From Laguncularia racemosa (lineage: Eukaryota; Streptophyta; Magnoliopsida; Myrtales; Combretaceae), in NCBI GenBank assembly GCA_037954665.1, contig JBBMOL010000082.1, positions 620,001-684,000 on the forward strand: a DNA stretch of 64,000 bases, in the 5' to 3' direction. Of the stretch, positions 45,951-58,466 are shown in pieces. How positions within the stretch are numbered: the stretch's first letter is position 1; each line of letters starts with the position of its first letter. A model generated the notes under the pieces. It searched no databases, was not told the origin of the DNA, and saw only the letters and a list, made by a program, of their open reading frames with translations. Made by a program: the position numbers and the translations under genes.

Positions 45951-47201
45951 AATACTCCTACAATGCTACAAATAAGTTTGTAGGTTCAGCCTATTCCTCC
46001 TCAACCATAGCATCTACCCCAGCACCCTCCATAACAGTCATCATCCTCTTATTTGGACACTATGCTACCATATGCCCAAATCCCAAGCATTTAAAGCGTT
46101 TGATTTAGCGTGCTTTTCCATTAGTAGATCCGAGAACAGTTTGCCTCACATACTGGTGCTATTACCTCTTTACCCTTCCTAGAGGGTATATTTTCTGTGG
46201 CAGTGCTAGGGTAGTTTTGTCCACTGCTTTCACCATCTCACCTACCACCTTTGTCCCTTCTGATTGACCGTTAATGCTATGGGTTTGGTAGTAGTATTGG
46301 GCCTACTGCTCGAAGCCCTGAACAAGTTGGACCTCCTTTGCCTCTCTACTTTCAAAGCCAACTGAATAACCTCATCAAGTGTGCTATAGCGCTACTAGCT
46401 CAATAACACACACTATCTCATATTTCAGCCCTGAGACAAAGTGTGCTAGGGTTTGTTCTGAAGGTTCGATTGATCCACATCTAATCATGAGGGTTTCAAA
46501 TTTCTGCACATAATCATCCACTGTCTTGCTTCCTTGCCTCAAAGTCCACAGTCACATAAACAGTTCTTGTTTGTAGTGCTCAGGAATAAATCTTTTTCTT
46601 AACACCCTTTTCATATCCCTCCATGCCTGAATCTTAGCCTCCCCATCCCTACGCTTGTTGATAATCAAATTCTTCCACCATAGTGCAGTATATTTTGTAA
46701 ACTTAACAATAGCCAATCGACTTTGGCATTATCATCGATCTCATAACATTTAAAGAGACCCTCAACCTTGTCCTCCCAATCTAAATAATCATCAGCTGAT
46801 CCCTTACCGTCATAAGAAGGCATATGCAGCTTTACATACTCCAATCCCGAGGTGGCTTGAAATCCCTATTCTGATATGGATTAGCCCTAAAGTTGTCATC
46901 CCTTTTTTCCCTACAAGGATGATGATCCCTATCCATCCTTCTATTCAGATTTCCATCTCCCGCTACTCTATCTCTCTGAAGGTTCTATGGAGCTACCCGA
47001 GGTGGTGCTTGAAGGTTCATCACTAGTGGTTGTGGTAATGTCATCCTATCAATCCTAGTTGCCAAAGTAGCAACTATGGTAGTAAGATCCTAAAGCTATT
47101 CTTCTAAAGTCCTCCTACCTGTGGTATTATGACCCTGACCTCTACTAACCTGGCTATTGGCCTCATTGGACATTTCCCCCATTCACACTTTCATTGGACA
47201 T
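45951..47201 (-). pseudogene. E4 Gag remnant
   Basis: ATG at 47201. The gag domain is readable in pieces (SADDYLDWEDKVEGLF, then LRQGSKTVDDYVQKFETLM), with a frameshift near 46700 and several TAG codons. The zinc knuckle reads RFKCLGFGHMVA-stop-CPN, so the first cysteine is arginine and a stop replaces the usual Gln. Confidence 0.7.
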
Positions 47202-48287
47202 GTTGTGATTTAAGAAGTAATTCCACAAATTACAGCACATCTTTCAACAACACCAACCCACACGTTTAACAACCACAATAATGCAATAGCTTACGTTTCA
47301 AAAAGAATTATAGGCATAAGGAAATAATTTAGTACTTTAAGTAAAGTTCAACAAATGAAGTACACACACAACTACTTTCAAGTAGTTAGAATTAAATTCA
47401 ACTACAAGTGCTTAAGTAACTAGTCAATTGCTTTCACACTTTAATGACTTGTTTAAATTTCTATTCTATTACTCAAACCTTCCTTTCTTAGCCATGACAC
47501 ACACTCACACTTTAGCTTCAACATGCAGCACCTTACTCCACACAATTCCACAAATTCACAAATGGTAATTCCCTCACTCAACACACAAACACAATGCCAA
47601 CAATTCAATACTCCTTTTTACACCACAAAATATTATATTTCCAATTCAATAATAAAAAATAATCTAAACCAAAATGCACACAACCCTACACACACTCCAT
47701 GGTTCACACTTCCAAACATACAAGTTTCACCACTACAAACACTAAAGCAAACCACAACTTATACACCAAAATAGCAACAATTCAAATTTGAAAATTAAAC
47801 CACTTAACTAATCGCAACCCTTCCTCAAATGGTAAGAAGTAATTTTCAAATTCGAACAACCATTCATTAACTTCTTCAACTTAATGTTTGCTTTGAAAAT
47901 CAAATAATTTCCAAATCTTCCACACAACTCAAATATGAAAATGCTCAATTACACCCTCTATTTTTCAAAAAAACAAACATGTAAGGATCACAATTCTTCT
48001 TCCAACACAATTGCACTTCAAAATTTATATTCAAAATACACTAACTCTCCTCTTCCTTCACGGTGAAGTCCACAACATAGAAGCTTCAACAAGTACTCAA
48101 AACTCACTCCAACAAGCAGCAAATTCAACTTCCACTGAAGACAAATCACTCCACTCCAAGCAATTACAACAATAATTTCAATTTACTCTCAATTTTGAAA
48201 TTGAAGATGTAAGAACATAAACCCTAAATTTCCGAAATTCAAAATCAAATAACCCTTCTCACAACTTCAAGCTCTGATACCAAAAGA
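47202..48287 (-). other. E4 leader and tRNA-iMet primer site
   Basis: Noncoding A/C-rich (plus strand) leader of about 1.1 kb. The primer site gctctgatacca (48271-48282) is a perfect complement of TGGTATCAGAGC. Confidence 0.8.
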
Positions 48288-49302
48288 CAATGTGCCTAAA
48301 TGGGAATTAAGCACAAGCAAAACAATCCAAATAACAACCCTAAAAGACAATACCAATTTGGTTCACTTTTAGACCAAAATTAGACTGTAAACCCTAAATG
48401 TAATCTTTGATCTGAATGATGTATTTCATACAATGATTAATACGGTGAAGTATTCCTCAATGAAGATCACAAATTATACTTGAAAAAGCCACGTGATTAC
48501 TAATAAAAAACAATAAGAACCACTTTCGTGATCTACCTTCCAAATGGATTGATTTCACAGTTTAAGAATTGTGCAGAATGGATGAATCGAAAAACAGGTA
48601 TGATAGTAACTCAAAAGAAGCACAATATTTCGAATAACACTAATTCAAACCTGACCAAGAAATGTTTCAATCTAACCCAAGATATGACACACTAGAGAAA
48701 AAAAGAAAACACAACAAATAGAAATTGATATAACTCAAAATTTCAAGTTGTTGCACTCGCCATAATTTCAACTCTTAGGATTGAAATGGATAAGAGGGGA
48801 TTGAACTAAGATGAACCCTAAGATCTCTCACATAAAAGTGATGTGTTTAATTTGAAAAAAATTCCTTTAAAACCCTACTTTAAGCAAGTATTTATACTTA
48901 CTCCCTTTAGGGTTAGAAAGTCCACAAAATTACAACTATGCCACTTTTAGGGTGGCCTGGTCCTAAATGAAAATTACAAACAAATGAAAATGTCCCAAAA
49001 GAAATTACAACATAAAATAGTCCAAAGAACAATTACAAAGTACAAAAATATATAATTCTTCATGTGCCAATGCTTCGAAGTGAAATCAATCGTAGCGGCC
49101 TTTAGATGCAAATCTAATGATGTCCCGTGGCCATCAACTAATGTAAGAATTTTGGCATCCTATGGAGAAATAATATTGTGCCTATAAGATTATTATTCAA
49201 ATATTTATTAGATAAAGCGAAATAAAGTGAAATATGAGCGATTTAGATCATCATCCAAATCGAGTTCTGAGAACATCTATGGTACTAGAAAATTTCCCAT
49301 CA
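48288..49302 (-). repeat. E4 5' LTR
   Basis: 1015 bp, matching 38590-39610 with scattered changes; TATA-like box at 48888-48897. Confidence 0.85.
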
Positions 49303-49660
49303 GTTACACAAAACGTCATCTCCATACCTTCCAATGCGAAAAGCAACTAGCACCCACTTGTCTACCCTCACTTCACCACTATCATTCAACCACAGCAATT
49401 CGTAAGGTCGAGGATGCTCACTACTGGAAAGTCCTAATTTCTCAACCATTGTTACACTTACTACATTAGTATAATTGCCACCATCTATAATCACACCACA
49501 TACTTTGTCTTTAACAAGATACCTAGTATGAAATATGTTCTCCCTTTGCACCTCTTCCTCTTCTCTAACCTATACATTCCAAACTCTCCTGGTTACCAAC
49601 AACTTCTCGTGAACAACAAACTCCTCCCCATCAACATTTTTAGAAGACTTTCTATAAGAC
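49303..49660 (-). pseudogene. E6-B protease, N-terminal piece
   Basis: The ATG at 49660 (MSYRKSSKNVDGEEF) leads, after one TAG, into QRENIFHTRY and VIIDGGNYTNVVS (D-G-G active site), then FRIGRYGDDVLC at the E4 edge. The frame begins right after the leader, so the whole gag domain has been deleted. Confidence 0.75.
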
Positions 49661-50361
49661 ATGTTGCTGCACAAATTAATGTTAGGAGTAATAAAATGTA
49701 ATCTCTCAAACTCACTCGTTCACGTGTTTCACTCAAATCACAATATTGTTCTAACCAATCCTCACCCACTCAACAATTCCTCTTTTTGGTTCTTCTAGAA
49801 CTAACAATCTAGTCAAATTTTTGTTCATGTAGAAATCCACCCAACTTTCCCAATAGCAATTTCGTATCACGATTTGACAAGATTCACAGAATGCTAAGAA
49901 TTCAATTAAAGATCACCAAAAATAAACTCTAAATCACAATAGTAACAATAATTCTCCACTTAATTTCCAATTCTAACTCAACATAACCCAATTGATAGCA
50001 ATTTCCTTTTTCTTTTTCTTCTTCTCTTTTTTTTTATACGAATTTTCTTTTCTTCTACTTCTTCCTTTTTTTTTTAAGTCTTGAACACACTATCAATGAA
50101 CAAGCACCAGCAATCTACCAAATCAATCGAACAATTCTAAAACTTGTAGAACGAATTCAACAGAACACTTTTTTTTTTGTTTCTTGAGAAAGGAAATATG
50201 TATGATTCCTTTCAAACACTAATGACAATCAATCGAAATGTAACTGTAAATCGAATTAAAGAAGGAACGATTTTTTTATCCAAACCCTAGATCTAAGAAT
50301 ACGTAATTGAAATAACAAAAGGATAGGCGATCTTGACAAACCTGATTGCTTTTATACCAAA
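49661..50361 (-). other. E6-B leader and primer site
   Basis: Noncoding, colinear with 5066-5625 from 49797 on. tRNA-iMet-like primer site at 50348-50359. Confidence 0.75.
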
Positions 50362-51109
50362 TGATGTGAACCTCGTTAACCCGTGACGAAACTCAACAAT
50401 GGATTTGCTAATCTCAAAACCTAGGTTCTCTCAAGAGCATTGGACACCATGACCTTTTGTCTATAAATGAGATAAGAACCTTGGTATACGCGATAATGCC
50501 ACAATCGATTATGGCAGGATTGATTGATAAGTTAAGGGATGAACACCATGGATTCAAGAATCTAATAAGTTTGATAGTTCTTCAAAGAACCAAAGAGAAA
50601 TCTCTCTCTCAATTGATGAGTAAAAACAAATGTTCCATGATTGCTTACAAATTAATGTGTGACGACTATTTATAGTCTCACAACAAATGTACACAAAACA
50701 TCACGAAAACCCTACTTGCAACTAAGAAAAACAATATACTCCAGCGACCTGAATTAGACAAAAGCTAGCCTATAATTTCTATCTAAGCTGGCGGTTTAAA
50801 CTACACATTGAACCGGGGTATAAGTAAGTTGGCCACTTAGGCCAGCGGCTTACTTTGCTAACCTTCCATGCAATTCCACACCAGCCACTTTCGGCCAGCG
50901 GCCTTCTTTCAAGGCTGACCACTTAGATCAACGGCCTAAGCCATTAAGCCCGACAATTTTCAACACTCTAGAAGTTGTCGGCCTTTGGTTCTGTCCCTAA
51001 CTTCCATCCTTATGATATGCACTTCGAATATGCCCATACTCTTTGTTCCCAACTCCTTATCTTATCTTAGATCATCCTTAGACCAAACCTCCTATTGTGA
51101 TCTTTATCA
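50362..51109 (-). repeat. E6-B 5' LTR
   Basis: 748 bp. TATA-like box at 50667-50675, GGCC-rich array at about 50785-50965. The right flank ctatg (51110-51114) pairs with 34527-34531. Confidence 0.9.
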
Positions 51110-51289
51110 CTATGAATCCGTACATCTTCTCGATAATTTTCTAAAATATTCCTTTTCCAAGTCTTTTTACTTTTCCTCTAAATTTTTCATTGATATCTTG
51201 TTGTTATTCTTGGATTCATCTTCTTCCAAGATAGGCATTGGAGACTCTTCATGCTGCTCATTTGGTGGTTGATTATTTTGAGTCAATTG

Positions 51290-52543
51290 CTAAAGCATCT
51301 AAATATCTCCACTCTTTTGGAAAAAGTTCGAGATGTACACCTTAGTTGCATGGTTTTCACCTACTTTCCCTCTTAACTCTCTAACATCTACAATTTTCTT
51401 GATTTTTTTCCTCCACTTCTTTTTTATTTTCTCTCGAGGACCCATTAACATGGATAAAGACATATCGTGATCATGGTAATCCAAAGCAACATGCTAAAGT
51501 GAATCCATGCAAGAAATGCCTTGAAGTGGGCCAAACTACTAGGTTATAGAAAATGGGAAGTACCCGATACATCCAACAAAGCCATGGAGAGCAACTCTTG
51601 GATAATCCTTGCATTATAAAATGGCTCTAGCACAGTTACTCTATCTTGTTGTCTATGTAAAGTGTTTAGCTTCATCTTTTTTATTACGCTTACCCATTGC
51701 CTTGATTGTTTTTGGTACTTTGATTTTAAGGGCAACACTATTGAGAAGATCTACTTGACCAGCTAATGATGCTTTGACAAGATTCCTTTTAAATAACTTC
51801 TATTGGTTAAAAAACCAAACAATTAATATAGTTAGATTAGTCTTGAAGATCCCACACCTACTTTCCTTAAGAAAACTTAGTGTCTTAAACTGCTCTGCTC
51901 GCAAGGCTAGTACATAAGACTTCCATTCTAATAATTGAATCACCAACTTGACAATTCTAAAATGAATGTTGCCATAACCATGTGGGAGAAGAACTGCTCC
52001 AAATACCGCTAAGATGAAAGCGTTCACCCTATTTTGAAGCTAACCCTCCTAATTTCCATAGAAAATATATTGCTATTGATTGAATCCAAATGGGTTCATA
52101 AACCACACTAATAGTTTTCCTAGCTTATGGTATTTCCCCTTAGGTCCAACTAGTAGTGGAGCTAATGCAAACTTCATGAGACTCAACAACTTGAAAAAAG
52201 CCATCTATAGTTGAAGCCTAAAATACGGGATGGCAATTCTTGCTCTAGTTAGTGAAGCTTAAAGAAATTGAGTGTAATCTTCGATGGTAAGAGTCATCAT
52301 CAGTGAGCCAATATGAGAAACAAAACAATCTAGGTCCTAAAGATGGATGAGAGTTTGAATAATGGTCCACTGGAGTTAGACCTTCAGAAGAGACATAATT
52401 GGGCCAATCATCCAGTCGAGATAATCCTACATTGCTGGTGCTAGTTTCTCAAACCATTTTTCTAAACTATCTTCAAGGAAGGAGTAGTGGTAGATTTTAG
52501 CTTCATTGATGGACTCATACGGATTGCTTGCTTGACTTTTCAT
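51290..52543 (-). pseudogene. DUF7745-like pseudogene
   Basis: The minus strand starts at an ATG (52543; MKSQASNPYESINEAKIYHY) and reads through at least six stops. The most protein-like part is RVNAFILAVFGAVLLPHGYG followed by LSFLKESRCGIF and VWF. This resembles the core of the plant DUF7745 family (a [F/L]A[V/I][F/Y]G.[V/I]L.P segment followed by a cysteine-arginine motif). That family is poorly understood and often repeated in plant genomes. The match is from memory of the family pattern, not a search. The downstream part (51300-51740) has further open pieces. Copy A keeps only the 3' end. Confidence 0.4.
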
Positions 52544-53912
52544 GTTAGCTAATACAAAAAAGGGAAAAACAAAAAATGAGAACGTGGAAAATAGTATGTA
52601 CAATTTGAAACCAATAATTTGCAGTTTTCAACGAAAATCTCATTTCGATTTCATGACCTTTCATTTGGAAAATATAAAATAAATACACAAATAAGAAGAA
52701 TGAAAATTGAGGACATGTACATGTAAAATTAATGATGTAAAATTAAAGGGCTAGAAGTGATTATTATTAATGGTTGGCAATTGTGGAGCTGTATTATTAT
52801 TATTTTATTTAAGTTGAAAACAAGTCCTCTAAGAAGTCTGCCAATAATAATTTTTTACAATGCCCCTTATAATTTCAATCATTATGAATTGATAATGATG
52901 TAAAGGGTGGGTTTTAAGAGGTTCCCCCATTTTATCATCAGTTGCACTGTGGAGGAAATGGGTTGACTACATCAACCATTGGGTCACATAATGGCTACTT
53001 GTTAAGGGTCCTAGGATGGCTCAAGTTCGACCTTATCTAAATATCATTTTTTTTTTTCAAAATAAAATCCCCCAAGTTTGAATACCCCTACAGAGGTCTT
53101 ACACACTAAATAAATTGTGAGTCAATTTTGTGAGATAAAAGAAAAGCTCAAATGCCAAAAAAAAAAAAAAAAAACTCTTATTGTTTGTTTTTCAACAAAA
53201 AGTTAATTTAGATATTTAATAAAATAGAAGAATTCATTTTGGCTATGAATGGTACATAATCATGCTAAAGTTGTCTCTTATAACCTAATTGTTATTATTA
53301 CTTTTAAAGAATTAGGATGCATGTAGGGTAGTATACATGCTTAGGAAACATCATAGGGACACAAAAGTGTTTCCTAATTACCTAATATGACAACAACTTT
53401 TATCATAACAATGATATTTAATTTTGTGAAATATTATTATAGTAGATGATGAGACACAATACGTTATCATACACAATAATCCGTTGGGGTGCTTTTGTAT
53501 GTCTCAACAAGTATCACATATTAGCATACAACTTGCGTCCCAAAGATCAGTTGCTATGCCCACCCATTAAACCCAGCAGAGGCACAAAAACTCAAGTCTG
53601 AGTAACCAAAGTATCCTAATTCATATTCTTATGGGACAAAATTATATGTCCCGATATATAGAATTCTCTTAAGCCCCAAATCCCTATCAACACATCACTT
53701 TAAAATGAGCAAGCCACATAAAGTAAGGACTTAGATGGGGGTTTGCAATGCCTACAGGAAGTGCTTTAGTTACATAGTTTTTTGTTGTCACTCATCATAT
53801 TTGAAATCCACCAATTAACATACTCTGCATATGTAGCTTTTTGTTTTTCCCATCTTAGGGCTCCATCCAGAGTCTGTAAATGTTAATCATTTAATACAAG
53901 ATAGTCATGCAT
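52544..53912. other. AT-rich host DNA, no gene seen
   Basis: Colinear with block A from 52779 on (A 7003 to 8129). No supported gene. Confidence 0.55.
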
Positions 53913-54725
53913 TGATACGAACCACGCCAACCCGTGACGAAACCCAATACCAATACGTTCGGAAATTCGTTGCCTAAGACGCCCAAACACCTAAAGTGGA
54001 AACCACGACCCGTTGTCTATAAGCAAGAAAAGAACCTTGGTATAAAAACGAAGACGCCACAATCGGGATGAAAGACCGATTGATAAGTAGGGATGAACGC
54101 CACAGAAATCAATCCGATAAGTTCGATTTAGTTCTTGAAGAACCAAGAGTGGTGCCTCTCAAAAGTGTTTAATGTTCAAAGATGTAAGTTGTTCATTGCT
54201 CGAAACCCTAGGAGCTTTTATACTAGGGTTACAATTCGTGTAAAACAAGTCCAAAACGACGTAGTTTAGATAAGTGGCATAAAAACGCGAAAACAGAACA
54301 AGCTGGTCGGCAGGGGATACACGGCCGTGTACTTTTCTGTGCAACTTCGAGCAACATACACGCCCGTGTACTTTGGTCATGTATCTTTCTGTGCAACTTC
54401 TGGCAACATACACGCCCGTGTACTTTGGCCATGTATCTTTCTGTGCAATCTTGGAATTCCTACACGGTCGTGCCTTTAAAATACACGCCCTCTTCATCCC
54501 GTGTCCAGTATAACTTGTACAAAAGCAAGGGTCTTCCCATGGTTGTTCCAATCCGTTTCAACTTCATGATTGCTCCAATCCTTTCCGACTTCATGGATAA
54601 CCTTTATCAACCCGTTAAGTGCTTCCTTGAATCGTTTTGCTCGATTTATTGTGATCGGTCCAGGCGGCACTTCAAGAGGATCCACATTTCTTCTTCCGGC
54701 TTGGCACTCATCATGGATCTCATCA
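53913..54725 (-). repeat. E5 3' LTR
   Basis: 813 bp; TATA-like box 54215-54223; CACGGCCGTG/ACACGCCCGTG array 54305-54510. Confidence 0.95.
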
Positions 54726-55250
54726 TTCCCCTCCTCTTGAAAAGGATTTGCCCTCAAATCATTGCCTGCATCAAAGGGACTTAGATCAGTAACATTAAAT
54801 GTGACACTTACTGGATACTCACCTGATAAATCTTTCTCGTATGCATTATCATTGATGCGCTCAAGAATTTGAATTGGTCCATCGCCTCTAGGAAATAATT
54901 TAGATCTATGTTGTACAGGAATCCACTCTTTGCGCATGTGAACCTAAACCCAATCTCCAGGTTCAAAAACAGCTTGTCGACAACCCTTGTTGGCTTGTTT
55001 CACATACTGCTCCGCTCTTCGCTCAATATTTAGCCTTCTCACGAAATCTGTCTTAAAATTAGCATCAAAACTCACAAACTTGTTAAGTGGCAATGGCAAT
55101 AAATAAATAGGATCCAGTAGGTTTAAACCATACACAATCTCAAATGGTAAACAATGAGTAGTGCTATGTAAAGCCCTATTATATGCAAACTCCACAAATG
55201 GTAGGCAATCCTTCTAAGTCCTAATGTTCTTCTCTATGATTGCCCCTAAC
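54494..55250 (-). pseudogene. E5 integrase C-terminal part
   Basis: Two open pieces in the same frame (54944-55195 and up to 54937) show MEFAYNRALHSTTHCLPFEI, RQAVFEPGDWV and DLRANPFQEEGNDE. These are the end of the integrase core and its C-terminal region. Stops at about 54941 and 55250 interrupt it. The last residues run into the LTR. Confidence 0.75.
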
Positions 55251-55252
55251 AA

Positions 55253-55994
55253 TTAAATTAAAGTCCTGTTAACCATCTCAATTTGCCCATCAGTTTGTGG
55301 GTGACAGATAGTTGAAAACATTAGTTTAGTTCCCCACTTTTTCCACAATACTCTCCAACAATGACTCGAAATCTTTACATCCCGATCACTAACAATGCTA
55401 CTAGGTATACCATGCGGACGCACTACCTCTCTAAAGAACAAATCAACAATGTGTATAGCATCATCAGTTTTATGACAAGGAAAGAAATGAACCATTTTAG
55501 AAATCCTATCCACAACCACAAAAATAGAATCTCGACCATGCCTAGGCTTAGATAATCCTAACACAAAATCTATGGAAATGTTTATCCATGGCTCACGAGG
55601 AATGACACTATACTTATATAACCAATCTAAGAAGTCATCTAAACAAGGAATGGGATGACAATACTTTACCATAAGGTTGTTGATGGCGTGGCAGTCAACA
55701 CACATTCTCCATTTCCCATCCTTCTTAGGCACCAAGATCACAGGCACTGCACATGGACTCATGCTTTCTCTCATGTACCCCTTCTCCATTAGTTCATCAA
55801 CCTACCTTTGGAGTTCCTTTGTCTCCTCCGGATTGCTCCTATAAGCTGGCTTGTTTGGAATCGATGCTCCGGGTACAAGGTCAATCTGGTGCTCAATACC
55901 ACGAACAGGTGGTAATCCCTATGGAATCTCCTCAGGAAAGACATCTTCAAAGTCCTGCATAAGAGACACAACCACACTAGGCAAAGAGTTAGAT
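55253..55994 (-). pseudogene. E5 reverse transcriptase start fused in frame to integrase core
   Basis: The first part carries the protease-to-RT linker and RT fingers (VPVILVPKKDGKWRMCVDCHA). Near 55600 the RT text (CLDDFLDWLYKYS) passes directly, without a frame break, into the integrase core (PWINISIDFVLGL, then IVSDRDVKISSHCW and TICHPQTDGQIEMVNRTL). The RT catalytic region, RNase H and the integrase zinc domain are absent. The integrase core keeps D, D and E positions. Two TAG codons lie before the ATG at 55789. Confidence 0.8.
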
Positions 55995-55996
55995 AG

Positions 55997-57961
55997 TTAG
56001 TTAGTAGTCAAACATGTTTCTTTAAAAACCAGCAACAACATAGGTTGCCTCATCACTAACGCTCTCCTTACTACACTCGCTCTTGCCACACAACTCTCCT
56101 TTTGCAAGGCTGCCCTCTCCTTTTCACTCACCACCAAAGTTGATCCCCCTTCAACCTGGCCTCTCACACTCTTTCCAGCTTTCCTCTCCTTTTCCTTTTG
56201 ATCCTGACTTTTATATTCCTTTTTCTTCTCATTGTCTTTTGCTCTCTCACTCTCACTCTGCTTTTCACTCACCTTGTGTTTTGCAAACGACTGTTGTAGC
56301 TGCAACTGGTCCTCATACACCTGCTTAGGTGTTAACGGTTTAAGATTAAAGCTCTTCCATTGGTGAACAAGCGTATACTTGTTAGAAAAGCCATCATGAA
56401 CAGCCTTCCTATCAAATTGCCATGGCCTCCCCAACAACATATGGCATGCTTGCATTGGCACTACATCACATAACACCTCATCCTCATACCTACCAATGCG
56501 AAACCTAATCAAGGCTTGCTTACTCACCTTAATCTCACCACTATCATTCAACCACTGTAATTTATATGGACTATGGTGTCTAATAGTTTTGAGCCCCAGC
56601 CTCTCAACAATAAAATTACTCACTACATTGGTGCAACTTCCCCCATCAATAATCAAACTACAAATGTAATCTCCTAGATAACATCTAGTATGAAATATAT
56701 TCTCCCTTTGCACCTCTTCTTCTTCCTTCACCTGCACATTCAAAGCTCTCTTCACTACTGCCACTAGCCTTCCCATTGCAGGCTCCTCATCATCACTAGC
56801 ATCCTCTAATGGAGGCATATCCTCTTCTTCACTATCCCCCTCAGTCTCATACTCTCCATCATCACGCAAAATCATCACACGCCTATTTGGACATTGACTA
56901 GCAATATGGCCTCTACCTTGACATTTAAAACATCTAATGTCACGATTTCTAGAAGTAGAAGATTCAGGGTTACCTTGATTACCAGGAGTAGAACCCGCTT
57001 GCCTCAGCACCCCTTTTGGTTTGTTGGGTAAAGGCTTTTCTTCCTTCTTCCATTGATTATTCCTCCAAGTGGATGAACCATTACCCTGTTGCAACCGTGC
57101 ATTACTACTACCTCTCCTCTTGTGCTGGTTCTCAACTTTTATAGCCATGTGGACCATATCCTCCGATTTTACATAATGCTGCAATTCAACAACATTTTGG
57201 ATTTCTCTATTCAACCCCGCAAGAAATCTAGCCATTGTAGCCTCTCTATCCTCCTCTACATTCGCCCTAATCATAGTGACTTCCATCTCCTTGAAATACT
57301 CATCTACACACTAGCTTCCCTGCCTCAGAGTTTGCAACTTGTTGTGTAATTCATGATAGTAATACGCAGGTACAAACCGCTTCTTCATCACTCTTTTCAT
57401 CTCTTCCCAAGACTCAGTAGGTGGCTCGCCACTCCTCCTTCTATTCAACATTAATTGATCCCACCACACTATAGCATAATCCAAAAATTCAATGGCAACA
57501 AGTTTTACTTTCTTTCTCCCACTATAGTTGTGACAATCAAATACCATCTCCACCTTTTTCTCCCACTCTAAGTACGCTTCGGGATCATTCTTCCCTTAGA
57601 AAGGAGGAATCTTCATCTTTATGCTACTCAATTGATCATCCTCTCTATTCCTATCTCCTCTATCTTCCCAATCCCTAGTTCCTCTATTCCGACCACTATA
57701 TCCTGTATAACTCCCGACAGAAGGCTCATCAAAATCATCATCTGACATTTCATCTCCACCCCTCGGTACTCTCCTAGAACGACTCTCCCGCTTATGCCCT
57801 TGGAATACGTTTGTGGATTTCTCTAGTCTTTACTCTACCGTCTCATGAATTTGTTCCATTCCTTCTTAGAACATCCTCTTCATTTCTCCCCTCAACGCCT
57901 CAATTACTAACCTAGCATCAAACCTTCCCCTCTCACCTTCAGGAGAATGTTGTCTCGACAT
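55997..57961 (-). pseudogene. E5 Gag-protease
   Basis: ATG at 57961 (MSRQHSPEGERGRFDARLV). The frame holds a gag domain (LDYAIVWWDQLMLNRRRSGE, FVPAYYYHELHNKLQTLRQG), a complete zinc knuckle C-X2-C-X4-H-X4-C (CFKCQGRGHIASQC), the protease with D-G-G (LIIDGGSCTNVVS) and LLLGRPWQFDR, and a charged linker. Four nonsense codons fall in gag, but no frameshift was found from 57961 down to 54494. The last 429 codons (55997-57286) are fully open. Confidence 0.85.
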
Positions 57962-58466
57962 AGTCCCTGCAGAAAAGATTAGTACTAACACAAATATATA
58001 TATAAAATTAAACCTCACGATACACTCCCTTACGTGTTTCGCTTAAATGGTGATATCACACAGTCACTCGTGTATTCTCACAAATAATGATGATATCAAC
58101 TCGCCAATTTCCTCTTCTCAATTCTCTTGGAACTAACCCGAACTACACCAATTTCCTTCCGTAGAATTCAAAACAACTCTAGGGTTCGTAAATTTTCCTC
58201 TATTTTTCTATCCGATTTTTTTTTCTTGGTTGTTGCTCTTGATCACGTTTTTCTTTTCTGTTCTTTTCTCTTCTTTTTTTTTGTCCTGACTTTTTAGTCT
58301 TTTTTTTTTTTTAACAATCGGCTAGGCGATATTACACTATTAAAAGACAATCAATACTACGAAATTGAATACGATAATTGATATGAACGATTGGAGTTAG
58401 GGTTTTTGATATTACCTTCCTCAACCGAACTTGATGTTTTGACAAACCTAAGCTCCGATACCAAAC
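57962..58466 (-). other. E5 leader and primer site
   Basis: Noncoding, T-rich on the plus strand, with the primer site at 58447-58463. Confidence 0.75.

Larger units (their letters stand above)
38590..49302 (-). mobile_element. E4: gag-protease-only gypsy element, split by a 5.7 kb insert
   Basis: LTRs 38590-39610 and 48288-49302, tRNA-iMet primer site (48271-48282), gag and protease. From the end of protease (39742) only about 130 bases remain before the 3' LTR, so reverse transcriptase, RNase H and integrase are missing. E4 lies in the protease of E6-B; flanks gtcat (38585-38589) and gttac (49303-49307) match imperfectly, but the E6 protease frame continues precisely across it. Confidence 0.85.
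34532..51109 (-). mobile_element. E6-B: gutted gypsy element hosting several nested insertions
   Basis: The outer LTRs are 34532-36818 (split by a solo LTR) and 50362-51109. A 5-bp target duplication CTATG flanks it (34527-34531 and 51110-51114). After removal of the nested insertions the internal part holds only a leader, protease pieces, a charged linker and an integrase C-terminal tail; gag, reverse transcriptase and RNase H are gone. The 5' half is duplicated in block A (5066-6373). Confidence 0.85.

Noticed and set aside
53913..54725. Host gene in the open frames 54159-54551 and 58754-59129
   Set aside because: Both lie in E5 LTRs and are created by the CACGGCCGTG array.
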